Source: Sedimentisphaerales bacterium (GTDB lineage: Bacteria > Planctomycetota > Phycisphaerae > Sedimentisphaerales > Anaerobacaceae). Taken from it: a stretch of DNA of 34,600 nt. Position numbers and translations under genes: made by a program. The stretch covers positions 1 through 34,600 of the forward strand of contig JANQHJ010000091.1 of assembly GCA_028282745.1 (NCBI GenBank), read 5' to 3'. Below the pieces are notes generated by a model, which worked only from the letters and a program-made list of their open reading frames with translations, had not been told where the DNA came from and ran no database searches. Each line of letters begins with the position of its first letter. The first letter of the stretch is position 1. Of this stretch, positions 17,289 through 25,977 are shown piece after piece.

Positions 17289-20200
17289 ATGAGATTAGAA
17301 AAAATTGAGGCGATCGGCTTTAAAAGTTTTGCTGATAAGACTGAGCTGAACTTTGATTTTCCAATCACAGCTATTGTAGGGCCGAACGGATGCGGCAAGA
17401 GTAATGTAGTTGACGCGGTGAAATGGGTGCTTGGCGAACAGAGCGTAAAGAGCTTACGTTCGGGGCACATGTCTGATGTTATCTTCAGCGGTTCCACCAG
17501 CAGAAAACCTATGTCCTCGGCAGAGGTGAGCCTGTTCTTCTCGAATACTTCAGGGGCCTTACCCATCGAAACTGACAACGTGCAGATTACTCGTCGTATC
17601 TATCGAAGCGGCGAATGTGAATACCTTATTAACAAGAAGATCTGCCGCCTCCGTGACATCAAAGAACTCTTCATGGATACCGGTGTAGGTGCCAAGGCCT
17701 ACTCGATCATCGAGCAGGGCCAGATCGATCAGTTGCTGCATGCTTCTAAGATGGACCGTCGTATAATCTTCGAAGAAGCAGCCGGCATTAGTAAATACAA
17801 AGCCCATAAAAAAGAAGCGCAAAGAAAGCTTGATCGTACCGAGCAGAACCTGCTTCGGCTTGCCGACATTCTCGGCGAAGTTGAAAAACAGCTGCGCAGC
17901 GTGAAATACCAGGCCGGCAAGGCTCGTAATTATCTAAAATATACCGAACGTCTTAAAGAGCTGCAGGTCAATTTCTCCCTCGTCGAATATGCCAAGTTCA
18001 GCAAAACAACTGCTGAAAAGAAAGAGCAGCTCGCTGACGTACAGCAAAAGTTCTCAACTGTAGCCGCCGAAGTATCGAGAAACGATACGCTCACCAGTGA
18101 ACTCGGCAGGCAGATCATCGAAACTGAAAATAATATTAACCAGACGGATAATCATCTGGTCTCTGTTCAGAGCAAGATCGAACAACACAAACAGAAGATC
18201 GAATTCCTCAAAGCAAGGATAGAAGAATTGGCTGAGAGAAAACTAAATGCTTCCCAGCGGATCGAAAAACTTGCTCAAACCAACAATCTTTTTGTTAGCG
18301 ACATCGCTCGTTACAAAAAAGAGCTTATTCAGTGCGATAAAGAATACGAAGAAAAAACAGTTCAGACCTCCGAGTTCCAGCAGCAGATCGACGAGATAAA
18401 TCGCCAGTGCACAAATCTCGAAGCAGAACTCCAAGACGAAAAGAGTGGTATCATCGATATCGTCCGCCGCACTGCCCAACTGCATAACGAACTGCAAAGC
18501 CTTTCCGACCATCGCGACAGTCTTTCTAACCAAAGACAGCGTCTTTCCGGCAGGGCGGATACGGCAAAGCATGAACTCGAACAACTGCTTACCGAAAAGG
18601 CTCAATATGAGCAGCGTCTGCTCGATGTCGAAAAGAACCTGACCGAGCTGGATCAGACTCTCGAAGTACAGAGAAGCAAAGCCGAGAAGATCGATGAAGT
18701 TTTACAAACCGATACCGACCGCCTGTCTAAGGTCAAGGAATCTCGCAGTGCTATTACAAGTGAGCTTAACATCCTGACCGATATGGAAAATCGAAAAGAA
18801 GGCCTTGCCGGTGCCGTTAGAGAACTGCTAAGTGATAATGCTCCCGAATACATTGATGCTCTCGTCGCGGACATTATAACCGCTGACGTAAAATACGCAT
18901 GTGCTATCGAGGCTTGCCTCGAAGGCAAGACCGACTCGGTCATAGTAAATAACAGCATACAGATGATCGAAGATACTGAGACTATCGAGAAGCTTGATAG
19001 CAGGGTAAAGTTCATCTGCCTCGACCGCATTGAGCAGTTTGTCGATTCGACCGACCTTGCAAGCTATGAAACTGTGAAAGGGCGACTGGTCGAATTTGTT
19101 GATTACGATCAGAAATACGCACCGCTCATCTGGCAGCTGCTCGGGAAAGTACTGGTTGTCGATACGCTCGAGTCAGCTATTGAATTGACCACAAAGCTTG
19201 GCAGCTCTTATGAATATGTCACTCTCGACGGCAAAATGCTGACAAAAGAGGGCGGGATAAAGCTCGGCCCGCTCGGCAAAGCTACCAGCCTTATCTCTCG
19301 AAAGAGCCGCCTAAAGCAACTGCAGGACATCATCGCCAATATGGAGTCCGAGGTCACAGAGCTTGAGCAGAATATTCAGTCGAATAACCAGAGCAAAGAG
19401 CACCTGGCCAATCTTCGCAAAGAACTGCGTACAGCTATCTATGAATCCAATACCGAAAAGACCGAGCTCAATTCGAAGCTCTCTTTCTTCACGCAGAGCA
19501 TTGAGAAGCTGCGTCAGGAACAGCCTTTGATAACCGGCGAGCTCGAAATGCTCGAAGAGCAGATCGCACAGTCGGTCAAGCGTGAATATAACTCTCAGCA
19601 GAAGCTTGGTGAGCTTGAAGATGTAAACGAGCAGAGGAACAAGCATATTGAAGAGCTTGAATCACAATTCGCCAAAAAGAGAGAATTGCTCCGGGCCCGT
19701 TCCGAAGAGCTCACAGAATTAAAGGTTGCAGCAGGGCAGGCAAAACAGCAGTCAATGGCTCTGACCCAGAGCATAAGCTCGCTCGAAAAACAAATGGCCG
19801 AAAGCATTCATGTCGAAAAATCAGCTACCGAAGAAATACAAACCTGCGAAGAACAATCCGACCAGGCCAGTCGCGATATACTAAGCTCTGAATCTGAAAT
19901 TTCAGAACTTTATATTGAAAAAGAACAAACACAGCGAAAAAGCAAAGAACTGCACGGTGAAATAGAACAGCTTCTGCAGAACCAGAGGCAAACAGAAGAG
20001 CTTGTCCGCCAGAAACGTGCCGAACAGAGCCGGATCGAAGAGCAGGTAAGCGAATTAAAGATAGAACTTGGCCAGCTCGAAGTCAAGCTCCAAGATCTCA
20101 TCGAGCGTGTGCATGATGAGTTGCAGATAAACCTCGAAGAGGCCTTCGAAAATTATCAGGATCAGGACGTTGACTGGCAGAGTGTTCGCGAAGAGATCAC

Positions 20201-20870
20201 AGAACTGCGAGCCAAGATCGACAGGCTCGGCAACGTCAACCTCGACGCTATCGATGAGCAGGAAACTCTTGAGACTCGCCAGGAATTTCTAAGTACTCAG
20301 GTCGAGGATCTTAACTCGAGTAAACACCAGTTACAGCAGCTGATCAACAGGCTAAATAAGACCAGTCGTGAAAAATTCCAGCAGACGTTCGAAGAGATAC
20401 GCAATAACTTCCGAGATGTCTTTAGGAAACTCTTCGGCGGCGGCAAGGCTGATATCGTTCTCGAAGAAGCCGAGGATATCCTCGACGCCGGCATCGAGAT
20501 CGTTGCAAAGCCTCCGGGAAAAGAAACCAGAAGCATCTCGCTGCTTAGCGGTGGCGAAAAATCAATGACAGCCATCGCGCTGCTGTTCGCCGTCTTCAAG
20601 AGCAAGCCTTCGCCGTTCTGCTTCCTCGACGAGGTTGACGCCGCTCTGGACGAAGCCAATAACGAACGCTTCAATATGATGATCAAGGAATTCCAGAAGC
20701 AGTCGCAGTTCATTGTCATCACTCACTCCAAGAGGACAATGAGCATCGCCGATCAGCTATACGGAATCACGATGCAGACCAAGGGTGTCAGTAAGCGGAT
20801 CAGTGTCCAGTTCGACAAATACGAGCAGATGCAGCACGAAGAAGAATCAGAAGCCGCTGCAGTTGCTTAG
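17289..20870 (+). CDS. smc: Chromosome segregation ATPase SMC
   Basis: 1193 residues, the full bacterial SMC length. The N-terminal Walker A is GPNGCGKSN (31-39). Long coiled coils flank a hinge at ~515-640 (AIEACLEGKTDSVIV, GKVLVVDTLESAI, LDGKMLTKEGGIKLGP). The C-terminal head has the ABC signature LLSGGEKSM (~1084) and Walker B CFLDEVDAALDEAN (~1110). SMC loads on DNA with ScpA/ScpB as condensin and organises and segregates the chromosome in the cytoplasm. ScpA and ScpB are not in this window. The start has AGGGGA upstream of the ATG. The stop overlaps by four bases the stop of the convergent glycosylase gene. Confidence 0.97.
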   Translation: MRLEKIEAIGFKSFADKTELNFDFPITAIVGPNGCGKSNVVDAVKWVLGEQSVKSLRSGHMSDVIFSGSTSRKPMSSAEVSLFFSNTSGALPIETDNVQITRRIYRSGECEYLINKKICRLRDIKELFMDTGVGAKAYSIIEQGQIDQLLHASKMDRRIIFEEAAGISKYKAHKKEAQRKLDRTEQNLLRLADILGEVEKQLRSVKYQAGKARNYLKYTERLKELQVNFSLVEYAKFSKTTAEKKEQLADVQQKFSTVAAEVSRNDTLTSELGRQIIETENNINQTDNHLVSVQSKIEQHKQKIEFLKARIEELAERKLNASQRIEKLAQTNNLFVSDIARYKKELIQCDKEYEEKTVQTSEFQQQIDEINRQCTNLEAELQDEKSGIIDIVRRTAQLHNELQSLSDHRDSLSNQRQRLSGRADTAKHELEQLLTEKAQYEQRLLDVEKNLTELDQTLEVQRSKAEKIDEVLQTDTDRLSKVKESRSAITSELNILTDMENRKEGLAGAVRELLSDNAPEYIDALVADIITADVKYACAIEACLEGKTDSVIVNNSIQMIEDTETIEKLDSRVKFICLDRIEQFVDSTDLASYETVKGRLVEFVDYDQKYAPLIWQLLGKVLVVDTLESAIELTTKLGSSYEYVTLDGKMLTKEGGIKLGPLGKATSLISRKSRLKQLQDIIANMESEVTELEQNIQSNNQSKEHLANLRKELRTAIYESNTEKTELNSKLSFFTQSIEKLRQEQPLITGELEMLEEQIAQSVKREYNSQQKLGELEDVNEQRNKHIEELESQFAKKRELLRARSEELTELKVAAGQAKQQSMALTQSISSLEKQMAESIHVEKSATEEIQTCEEQSDQASRDILSSESEISELYIEKEQTQRKSKELHGEIEQLLQNQRQTEELVRQKRAEQSRIEEQVSELKIELGQLEVKLQDLIERVHDELQINLEEAFENYQDQDVDWQSVREEITELRAKIDRLGNVNLDAIDEQETLETRQEFLSTQVEDLNSSKHQLQQLINRLNKTSREKFQQTFEEIRNNFRDVFRKLFGGGKADIVLEEAEDILDAGIEIVAKPPGKETRSISLLSGGEKSMTAIALLFAVFKSKPSPFCFLDEVDAALDEANNERFNMMIKEFQKQSQFIVITHSKRTMSIADQLYGITMQTKGVSKRISVQFDKYEQMQHEEESEAAAVA

Positions 20871-21532
20871 ACTTTGTATTCGAGATGGTGGGGCAGTTTC
20901 TCTAACGGACAGCCGGGGCATTTTGCTTTCGGCTTACAGAATTCTTTGCCCACACAAACCAAAAGGGCGTGATACTCGTTATACAGCTGCACATCTTCGT
21001 TAAGACTTGAAGTAAATAACATCTGCAACCCTTCATAATCGAACGGCGGCTCAACCAGCTCATGCCGCGCCATTACTCTCGCTGTATATGCATCGACAAC
21101 AAAGATAGGTTTATCAAATGCATAAAGAACTATCGAATCCGACGTCTCCGGCCCGATACCTTTTACTCCCAAAAGCTCTTCTCTCAACTGATCAGTCGAT
21201 AACTGCTCAAGACTATCAAGCTCTCCACCGTATTCGACAAACAGCCAATCCATAAAACTCTTTAACCTTTTCGCTTTGACATTAAAATACCCAGCAGGCT
21301 TGATTAGTTGAGCAAGCTCTTCGATAGGGAGGTTATTGAGGGTATTGACATCGAGCATATTTGCAGCCTTTAGGTTATCAATAGCTTTTTCGACATTACT
21401 CCAGCTTGTGTTCTGTGTAAGGATGGCCCCGACGATTATCTCGAACCGAGTCTCGCCCGGCCACCAGTGCTGTGGCCCGAACCGCTCGAATAACAATCCA
21501 TATATTTCTGTTAACTGCTCTGCTGTGCTCAT
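20867..21532 (-). CDS. Endonuclease III-related DNA glycosylase (COG2231/MagIII type)
   Basis: 221-residue HhH-GPD protein. The helix-hairpin-helix is LLGVKGIGPETSDSIVLYAF (121-140) and the catalytic Asp is D147 in VVDAYTAR. Where endonuclease III has its lyase lysine (GxGxKTA), this protein has E129, as in MagIII-like enzymes, so it should be a monofunctional glycosylase, perhaps for alkylated purines such as 3-methyladenine. Four cysteines (C193, C199, C205, C208; C-x5-C-x5-C-x2-C) lie near the C-terminus, but the spacing is not that of the classical endonuclease III cluster (C-x6-C-x2-C-x5-C). An Fe-S cluster is therefore possible but unproven. It is convergent with smc. Confidence 0.88.
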   Translation of the reverse strand: MSTAEQLTEIYGLLFERFGPQHWWPGETRFEIIVGAILTQNTSWSNVEKAIDNLKAANMLDVNTLNNLPIEELAQLIKPAGYFNVKAKRLKSFMDWLFVEYGGELDSLEQLSTDQLREELLGVKGIGPETSDSIVLYAFDKPIFVVDAYTARVMARHELVEPPFDYEGLQMLFTSSLNEDVQLYNEYHALLVCVGKEFCKPKAKCPGCPLEKLPHHLEYKV

Positions 21533-21883
21533 GACTGTTTTATCTGCCCTTTAACTTTTGGTATTGAAATACATACCCCGATAAACTAAACTCCTGTAGC
21601 GCTATAAATTAGTTATTGTAAAATTAATGAGTATTATATGTTAAAGTTCTAAATCCTAATATCAAAATCCTGAGCAATATCTAATGCCTAATGTTCAAAA
21701 TTACAAATACTATTATGAGCTCTGAAATAACTTCCGTAAGCTGTTTGTGACATTCTGATTTGGGTTTTTAGTATTTGTTTAGAACTTCGGATTTCGTACT
21801 TAGGGTTTTACTAAAAAATTTATTTATTTGTGCAAAGACTAACAGGTTTTTGTAAGCAGTTTATATATGCGGGACGCAATGTA
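21533..21883. other. AT-rich gap with degenerate inverted repeats
   Basis: No credible gene. The CPBP gene downstream probably starts at 21884, which makes this gap about 350 bases. It contains the inverted-repeat region at 21643-21812, described separately, and no clear promoter or terminator. Confidence 0.5.
21643..21812. repeat. Degenerate inverted repeats of AAATCC/CTAAA type
   Basis: ACAAATACTA (21703-21712) recurs inverted as TAGTATTTGT (21769-21778), and AGTTCTAAA (21645-21653) as TTTAGAACT (21778-21786). Around them both sides are rich in AAATCC, CCTAA and related words on opposite strands. It looks like two decayed copies of one AT-rich intergenic element facing each other. Confidence 0.5.
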
Positions 21884-22717
21884 ATGGCTAACGTCAGGGA
21901 AGATAAAACCAAATTCGGCACCAGTCAACTGCTAAATTTCTCTAAGGGCTCGTACCTCGAAAGAACAAGCCGCCCGATCTACGCCCTGATGTTCCTGCTG
22001 CCCTTCATGATTTTTTACCAAATCAGTTTATACTTTATTAGCGCTAGTGAGTTACCAAAAAGTCCGCTTGTTGCTTTTGATTTACTTCAGCAGGTAATGG
22101 AATTAATAGGTTTTAGTGGAAAATTTTCGTGGGCAACTCCCCCTTTTGTTGTGATTGTTATTCTCATTTGGTTGCAAATTACGAGTAAGAATGAATGGAA
22201 GGTTTTTGCAACAGATTTTCTGCCAATGGTGGTTGAGAGTATTTTATTTGCTATCCCATTGCTCGTTTTGTTATATCTTATAAATACTGGTGTTGTTAGA
22301 AATGCCTCGATTCTTTTAGAACAATCTGTCGCAACGAGTAAAGAAGCGATGTTTAATAGTATTGTTACTTCGATAGGGGCGGGAATATACGAGGAATTAA
22401 TTTTCAGATTATTCCTTTTGTGTTTCTTAATGATTTTTTTCCAGGATTTACTGAAAATTGATCATACTAATTCAATTATTCTTTCTGTGCTGATTTCAGC
22501 TGCTCTTTTTAGCGCATTCCATCATATACATTTTTTAAATGGTGAATTTACAACCGGAGAGGTTTTTACTTGGGCTGCTTTTCTTTTTCGGACTATAGCG
22601 GGAATTTATTTTGCGACTATTTTCGCTATTCGTGGTTTTGGAATTACTGTAGTAACGCATGCTTTTTACAACATTCTTGTTGTTCTTGTTTACCCTATTT
22701 TCTTTACAGGAAAATAA
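21884..22717 (+). CDS. CPBP-family intramembrane metalloprotease (second, unrelated copy)
   Basis: 277 residues with at least six hydrophobic segments. The CPBP motifs are YEELIFR (E170, E171, R175), FSAFHH (H213) and THAFYN (H259, N263). It differs strongly from the CPBP gene at 1240-2079 and has a long polar N-terminus (MANVREDKTKFGTSQ) before the first membrane helix. The frame extends upstream to GTG 21830, but there is no ribosome-binding site there; ATG 21884 has GGGAC upstream and removes an untypical N-terminus. The substrate is unknown. It is likely a single-gene unit. Confidence 0.85.
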   Translation: MANVREDKTKFGTSQLLNFSKGSYLERTSRPIYALMFLLPFMIFYQISLYFISASELPKSPLVAFDLLQQVMELIGFSGKFSWATPPFVVIVILIWLQITSKNEWKVFATDFLPMVVESILFAIPLLVLLYLINTGVVRNASILLEQSVATSKEAMFNSIVTSIGAGIYEELIFRLFLLCFLMIFFQDLLKIDHTNSIILSVLISAALFSAFHHIHFLNGEFTTGEVFTWAAFLFRTIAGIYFATIFAIRGFGITVVTHAFYNILVVLVYPIFFTGK

Positions 22718-22839
22718 TCCACTCTTCGATCAAATTTTTGCAAAAAAAGTTCGGTAGTGTTAGTCTTTTGATTTTCTGTATTTGCAAAATCATCGTCCTA
22801 TAAGCGAGCGTATCGGCCTTATCAGTACTGATATTAAGC

Positions 22840-22869
22840 TTGAAATTTGGGGCAAAATGTGTGTATAAT
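22840..22869 (+). promoter_or_regulatory. Sigma70-type promoter for the DUF2617 gene
   Basis: TTGAAA (22840-22845), 18-base spacer, perfect TATAAT (22864-22869), about 38 bases before ATG 22908. Confidence 0.65.
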
Positions 22870-22907
22870 ACAGGCGAATCGAGACGTAACTTTTTACGGG
22901 GATGTAT

Positions 22908-23453
22908 ATGGAATCACCACAGATTAATGTTGCTATCAAAGAATTGACTTTTCATCTGTTTCAAAGACCGCTTCATCCGGAGTTGTTCAATATATATGCA
23001 AAGCGCGAATTGAAAACAGATAAATACGAAGCCACTATTTGGGTAACGGGTTGTACCCATGTAGTCAGTGTTTTCGGCAAAGATATTTGCCTTAGCGAAG
23101 TGGTCGCGGCACCTGCCCAGATGCTGCCTCAGCGCGGTCTGGTCGAGAGGTTCCACTTCAATGGGCCTCGCTCTCATAAATGCACATTGAGCCGCGGTAT
23201 GAGTTATATGACAGATTTCCAGATTGAGCGTATGAGCCCGAATCTCTACAAACAGAGCCATACCGACCTCGAACGCTTTGCTCGCAATCGTGGTATTTTC
23301 GTGAACTTCCCGGATATGAAGGTAAACAATCTCGAACCGTTCTGCTACATCGATTTCGAGGCCCGCAAGCAAGAGCTGCACATCCATACTTTCGCAGCTT
23401 ATCCGGATCAGGTGGCCATTATTAAGACGCAGTCGCTGTTCGAACTACACTAA
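22908..23453 (+). CDS. DUF2617 family protein
   Basis: 181 residues. It matches the DUF2617 pattern along its whole length: LTFHLFQRPLHPELFNIYA at the start, VWITG-like IWVTGCTHVVS, AAPAQMLPQRGLVERFHFNG in the middle, the FQIERMSPNLY block, and IDFEARKQELHIHTFAAYP...VAIIKTQSLFEL at the end. The function of the family is unknown; it has no signal peptide and should be cytoplasmic. The frame allows ATG 22902, but CGGGG at 22897-22901 suits ATG 22908. The gene is framed by its own promoter (22840-22869) and terminator (23480-23512), so it is monocistronic. Confidence 0.85.
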   Translation: MESPQINVAIKELTFHLFQRPLHPELFNIYAKRELKTDKYEATIWVTGCTHVVSVFGKDICLSEVVAAPAQMLPQRGLVERFHFNGPRSHKCTLSRGMSYMTDFQIERMSPNLYKQSHTDLERFARNRGIFVNFPDMKVNNLEPFCYIDFEARKQELHIHTFAAYPDQVAIIKTQSLFELH

Positions 23454-23479
23454 GGCTCCTTTAACTTGTAATTTTAAAA

Positions 23480-23512
23480 AACCGCCGGGTTGAGCAAGAC
23501 CGGCGGTTTTTT
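23480..23512 (+). terminator. Rho-independent terminator of the DUF2617 gene
   Basis: AACCGCCGG (23480-23488) pairs perfectly with CCGGCGGTT (23500-23508); the loop is 11 bases and a T run follows. An A run before the stem could let it work on the other strand too. It insulates the gene from the metal-responsive operon downstream. Confidence 0.9.
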
Positions 23513-23581
23513 CTTGCGCATTTCAGAGTCTTTTCAGGATCATCAGAATATTTTTAAAAAATCGAATTTTCTATAAAACCG

Positions 23582-23602
23582 ATATACCCCCATAGGGTAT
23601 AT
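23582..23602 (+). promoter_or_regulatory. CsoR-type operator
   Basis: ATATACCC (23582-23589), five bases CCATA, GGGTATAT (23595-23602): a perfect inverted repeat of the ATACCCC-centre-GGGTAT type bound by CsoR-family repressors. A -10-like TATAAA (23603-23608) directly abuts it, so bound repressor would block RNA polymerase. No good -35 is visible. The csoR start is 33 bases downstream, implying autoregulation of the whole operon. Confidence 0.75.
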
Positions 23603-23634
23603 TATAAATAGCTGATTATTTGAAAGGTATAATA

Positions 23635-23916
23635 ATGAAAAGGCATCCTGACCATTCTGACAAACTTATTGCCCTTCGTCGTATCGAGGGCCAGGTACGG
23701 GGCATCCAGAAGATGATCGAGGATAACAAGTATTGCGTTGATATTCTCACCCAGATCGATGCCGCCCGCGGAGCCCTTGCCACAGTCGGCGAGAAGATTC
23801 TCGAAAAGCATTTCCGACATTGTGTAACCGATGCTCTCTCCGGCAAAAGCGCAAAGCAAAAAGAGCAGAAGACAAAAGAAGTCCTGGCCCTTATTAGAAG
23901 AACTCGCGGAGCCTGA
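23635..23916 (+). CDS. csoR: CsoR/FrmR-family metal- or thiol-sensing repressor
   Basis: 93 residues, all-helical DUF156 family (RRIEGQVRGIQKMIE near the start). The sensor positions are C34 (NKYCVDIL), H59 and C63 (KHFRHCV), the Cys-His-Cys set of Cu(I)-sensing CsoR rather than the RcnR (nickel/cobalt) or CstR (two-Cys persulfide) sets. Known CsoR proteins leave the DNA when they bind Cu(I). ATG 23635 is preferred over TTG 23620 because AAAGG lies about nine bases upstream. The gene heads a compact six-gene unit and is preceded by a matching operator. Copper as inducer is inferred from residues and operator, not shown. Confidence 0.85.
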   Translation: MKRHPDHSDKLIALRRIEGQVRGIQKMIEDNKYCVDILTQIDAARGALATVGEKILEKHFRHCVTDALSGKSAKQKEQKTKEVLALIRRTRGA

Positions 23917-23919
23917 TAA

Positions 23920-24939
23920 ATGCCCAAATGCAGACTCGTAATTACCATTATATTTATGTTCACAGGTGCATTAATGTTTTACGCTGTAGCAGACAATACG
24001 CAGGAAAGTTTTTACAAGGAATTCATGGCTATTGGCGGCTACTCGGATTCTGAAAACTTTCTTGGTAAGAGCCCCGGCCTGAAGAACTCCGTCGGCTTCG
24101 AATATTTCCGCAAGTTTTCGAACGAGTACGGCGACTACGCAACAATGGACATCCAGGTGAGATTTGCTTACGATCCGTCCGGAAATTCCAACGATGCCTG
24201 GGGTGTGGAGTTTCATAACGCTTTTTTCGAATACAAGCTCGGCCTGGGTGAAGCATTGCGTATCGGTCACTTCGACGCGGCTTTCGGGCTCGAACCTGTG
24301 CTCGATACGCATGGCACATTGCTGCAAACACTTGCCTTCGATAACCTCGGCTTTAAAAAAGACTGGGGTCTTGCTTATAAATCCATGCTTGGCGATTTCG
24401 ATTACGAAGTTTCCGCTACGCTCGGTTCCGGAATGAGCATCAGGCAAAAAGACGACAATTTCCTGCTCGCTACCCGAATAAGCGGCGGTGAAAAAGCAGG
24501 ATTCGAATACGGACTGTCATTATTATACGGCCAAACACTTATGACCAATGAATCATGGACTATCCCGCAAGGTAAACTCACTTCCAGTGATTCCGTCAAA
24601 AGAAAACGTATCGGCTTCGATATGAGGTTCACTCTCGGGGTATATTCGGTTTTAAGTGAGTTAATAGTCGGTGATCATGACGGCGCTACTGTGACCGGCG
24701 CTTTGCTGCAGCTCGATTACGTACTACCTGACGCACAGGATATTACTTTAAAACTGCAGACCAAATACTGGCAGAACGAGATTAATGATAAAGACACTAC
24801 CGACATTACAATTTCGCCCGTCATCCAGTGGCAAATAGGTTCCAAAACGACTATCCGGGCCGGCTATTCTCAGGATTTTTATTCGAAAGACGATCAGGAC
24901 AGAAGGATAATAATGCAGTTATACCATTACGGCTTATAG
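23920..24939 (+). CDS. Predicted outer-membrane beta-barrel protein
   Basis: 339 residues. A signal peptide (~1-25, hydrophobic core then YAVADN) is followed by alternating polar/hydrophobic strands with frequent aromatic ends (FEYFRKF, FFEYKLGLG, FDYEVSATLGSG, FEYGLSLLYG, LKLQTKYWQNE, TTIRAGYSQDFY), and the chain ends LYHYGL, typical of porin-like barrels. I do not recognise a named family. It starts three bases after the csoR stop with GGAG upstream. In this operon it would supply the outer-membrane exit or entry pore for the ABC system. It may instead be a surface sensor or structural barrel. Confidence 0.7.
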   Translation: MPKCRLVITIIFMFTGALMFYAVADNTQESFYKEFMAIGGYSDSENFLGKSPGLKNSVGFEYFRKFSNEYGDYATMDIQVRFAYDPSGNSNDAWGVEFHNAFFEYKLGLGEALRIGHFDAAFGLEPVLDTHGTLLQTLAFDNLGFKKDWGLAYKSMLGDFDYEVSATLGSGMSIRQKDDNFLLATRISGGEKAGFEYGLSLLYGQTLMTNESWTIPQGKLTSSDSVKRKRIGFDMRFTLGVYSVLSELIVGDHDGATVTGALLQLDYVLPDAQDITLKLQTKYWQNEINDKDTTDITISPVIQWQIGSKTTIRAGYSQDFYSKDDQDRRIIMQLYHYGL

Positions 24940-24950
24940 GGAATTGAAAA

Positions 24951-25622
24951 ATGTTCAAAAAGATTTTAACTATAACTATCACATTGCTTTTGCCCCAGGC
25001 CGTTCATGCTGCTGTCGGCTGTACTCTCAACGATCCTGACCGGGACGTTAAACGCCTTTTCCCAAAAGCGACAAACTACAAAACTGAGTTCATCTCGATA
25101 AAAGATTTTAACGATCCGAACTTAAAACTTATTATCGAAGAAAAGCTCGGCGATAAATTCGAGCCGGTTTATGAAGCCAACGACGTCCCTTATGCTTACT
25201 ATACTATCCTATCAAAGAAGGAACTTATTGGCTATGTCCATGGCGTCAATCAGAAAGGCCGATTCGGCGGTATGCAGCTGATCCTCGCTACCGATCCGAA
25301 CGGAGTAATACTGGATTTCTACTATCAAAAGCTCACCAGCCCCGAATCCAGAAAGTTCAGAGATAAAAAATTTACTAAACAGTTTGTCGGGCTTAGCTTG
25401 AAAGACTTCTACACGAAAGAACTGAGAAAAGAAATAAAGAATCCCGGCAAAAAATTGAGCGTCGATTACCTCGCGACTTTTAGGGGATTGAAAAAGAATC
25501 TTATTCTGCACGACCAATTCAAGCTGGCCAACAGATATGATAAAATCTATTTCAAGCAAAAGCTAAAGGAGCAACAAGAACAACAAAAGGAGAAAGAAAA
25601 TGTCAACCCTAACGAAAAATAG
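24951..25622 (+). CDS. Exported FMN_bind-like protein lacking the usual flavin acceptor motif
   Basis: 223 residues: signal peptide 1-20 (cut at VHA/AVG), then a region resembling the FMN_bind fold of RnfG/NqrC: IGYVHGVNQKGRFGGMQLIL (93-112), DPNGVILDFYY (115-125), ESRKF..FTKQFVGLSLKDF. The D-G-x-S-G-A-T type motif that receives covalent FMN is absent; SVDYLATFRGL stands at about that place. The end is a charged Lys/Glu/Gln helix. It may hold flavin non-covalently, be a substrate-binding relic, or have another role. AGGGA supports the start. The next gene begins inside its last 23 bases. Confidence 0.65.
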   Translation: MFKKILTITITLLLPQAVHAAVGCTLNDPDRDVKRLFPKATNYKTEFISIKDFNDPNLKLIIEEKLGDKFEPVYEANDVPYAYYTILSKKELIGYVHGVNQKGRFGGMQLILATDPNGVILDFYYQKLTSPESRKFRDKKFTKQFVGLSLKDFYTKELRKEIKNPGKKLSVDYLATFRGLKKNLILHDQFKLANRYDKIYFKQKLKEQQEQQKEKENVNPNEK

Positions 25623-25977
25623 CTCATTAATTATTGTTTTTGCGCTCATTGTGTTAACCTTAACAGGCTGTGGTAAAAAAACTGAAGTCTATGGCGAAAC
25701 TATACCAACAGGCCAGGCAACCAGCATCGGCGACGTTTTAACCAAACCGCGGGATTTTGCTGATAAAATTATAATTCTCGAAGGGACAATTACAGAAGAA
25801 TGCCCGACTGGCTGCTGGTTCATTATTAAACAGGGCAACGCTGAAATTTTTGTAACTATAGAAGGCCGTGGCCTAGCCATCCCGCAGCATATCGGCAGAG
25901 ATGTAAGGGTTCAGGGCAAGGTCGAAGAACTATCAGGCAGGATTTCTTTAGTTGGAACAGGAGTGGAAATAAAATGA
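25600..25977 (+). CDS. Lipoprotein with DUF4920-like OB fold and C-x3-C motif
   Basis: 125 residues. The lipobox LTGC places the lipidated Cys at 24. Residues ~55-120 resemble OB-fold proteins of the DUF4920 type: KIIILEGTITEECPTGCWFI, then VTIEGRGLAIPQHIGRDVRV and VQGKVEE. The pair C68/C72 (ECPTGCW) occupies the place of the conserved C-xxx-GCW of that family and could bind a soft metal such as Cu(I). GGAG seven bases before the ATG supports the start even though it overlaps the upstream gene by 23 bases. The stop overlaps the next start (ATGA). It probably sits in the periplasm as a metal-handling partner. Confidence 0.7.
   Translation: MSTLTKNSSLIIVFALIVLTLTGCGKKTEVYGETIPTGQATSIGDVLTKPRDFADKIIILEGTITEECPTGCWFIIKQGNAEIFVTIEGRGLAIPQHIGRDVRVQGKVEELSGRISLVGTGVEIK

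Noticed and set aside
20368-20568. Extra frames inside smc on both strands
   Set aside because: All lie within the unbroken 1193-codon SMC frame and have no ribosome-binding sites or family patterns.
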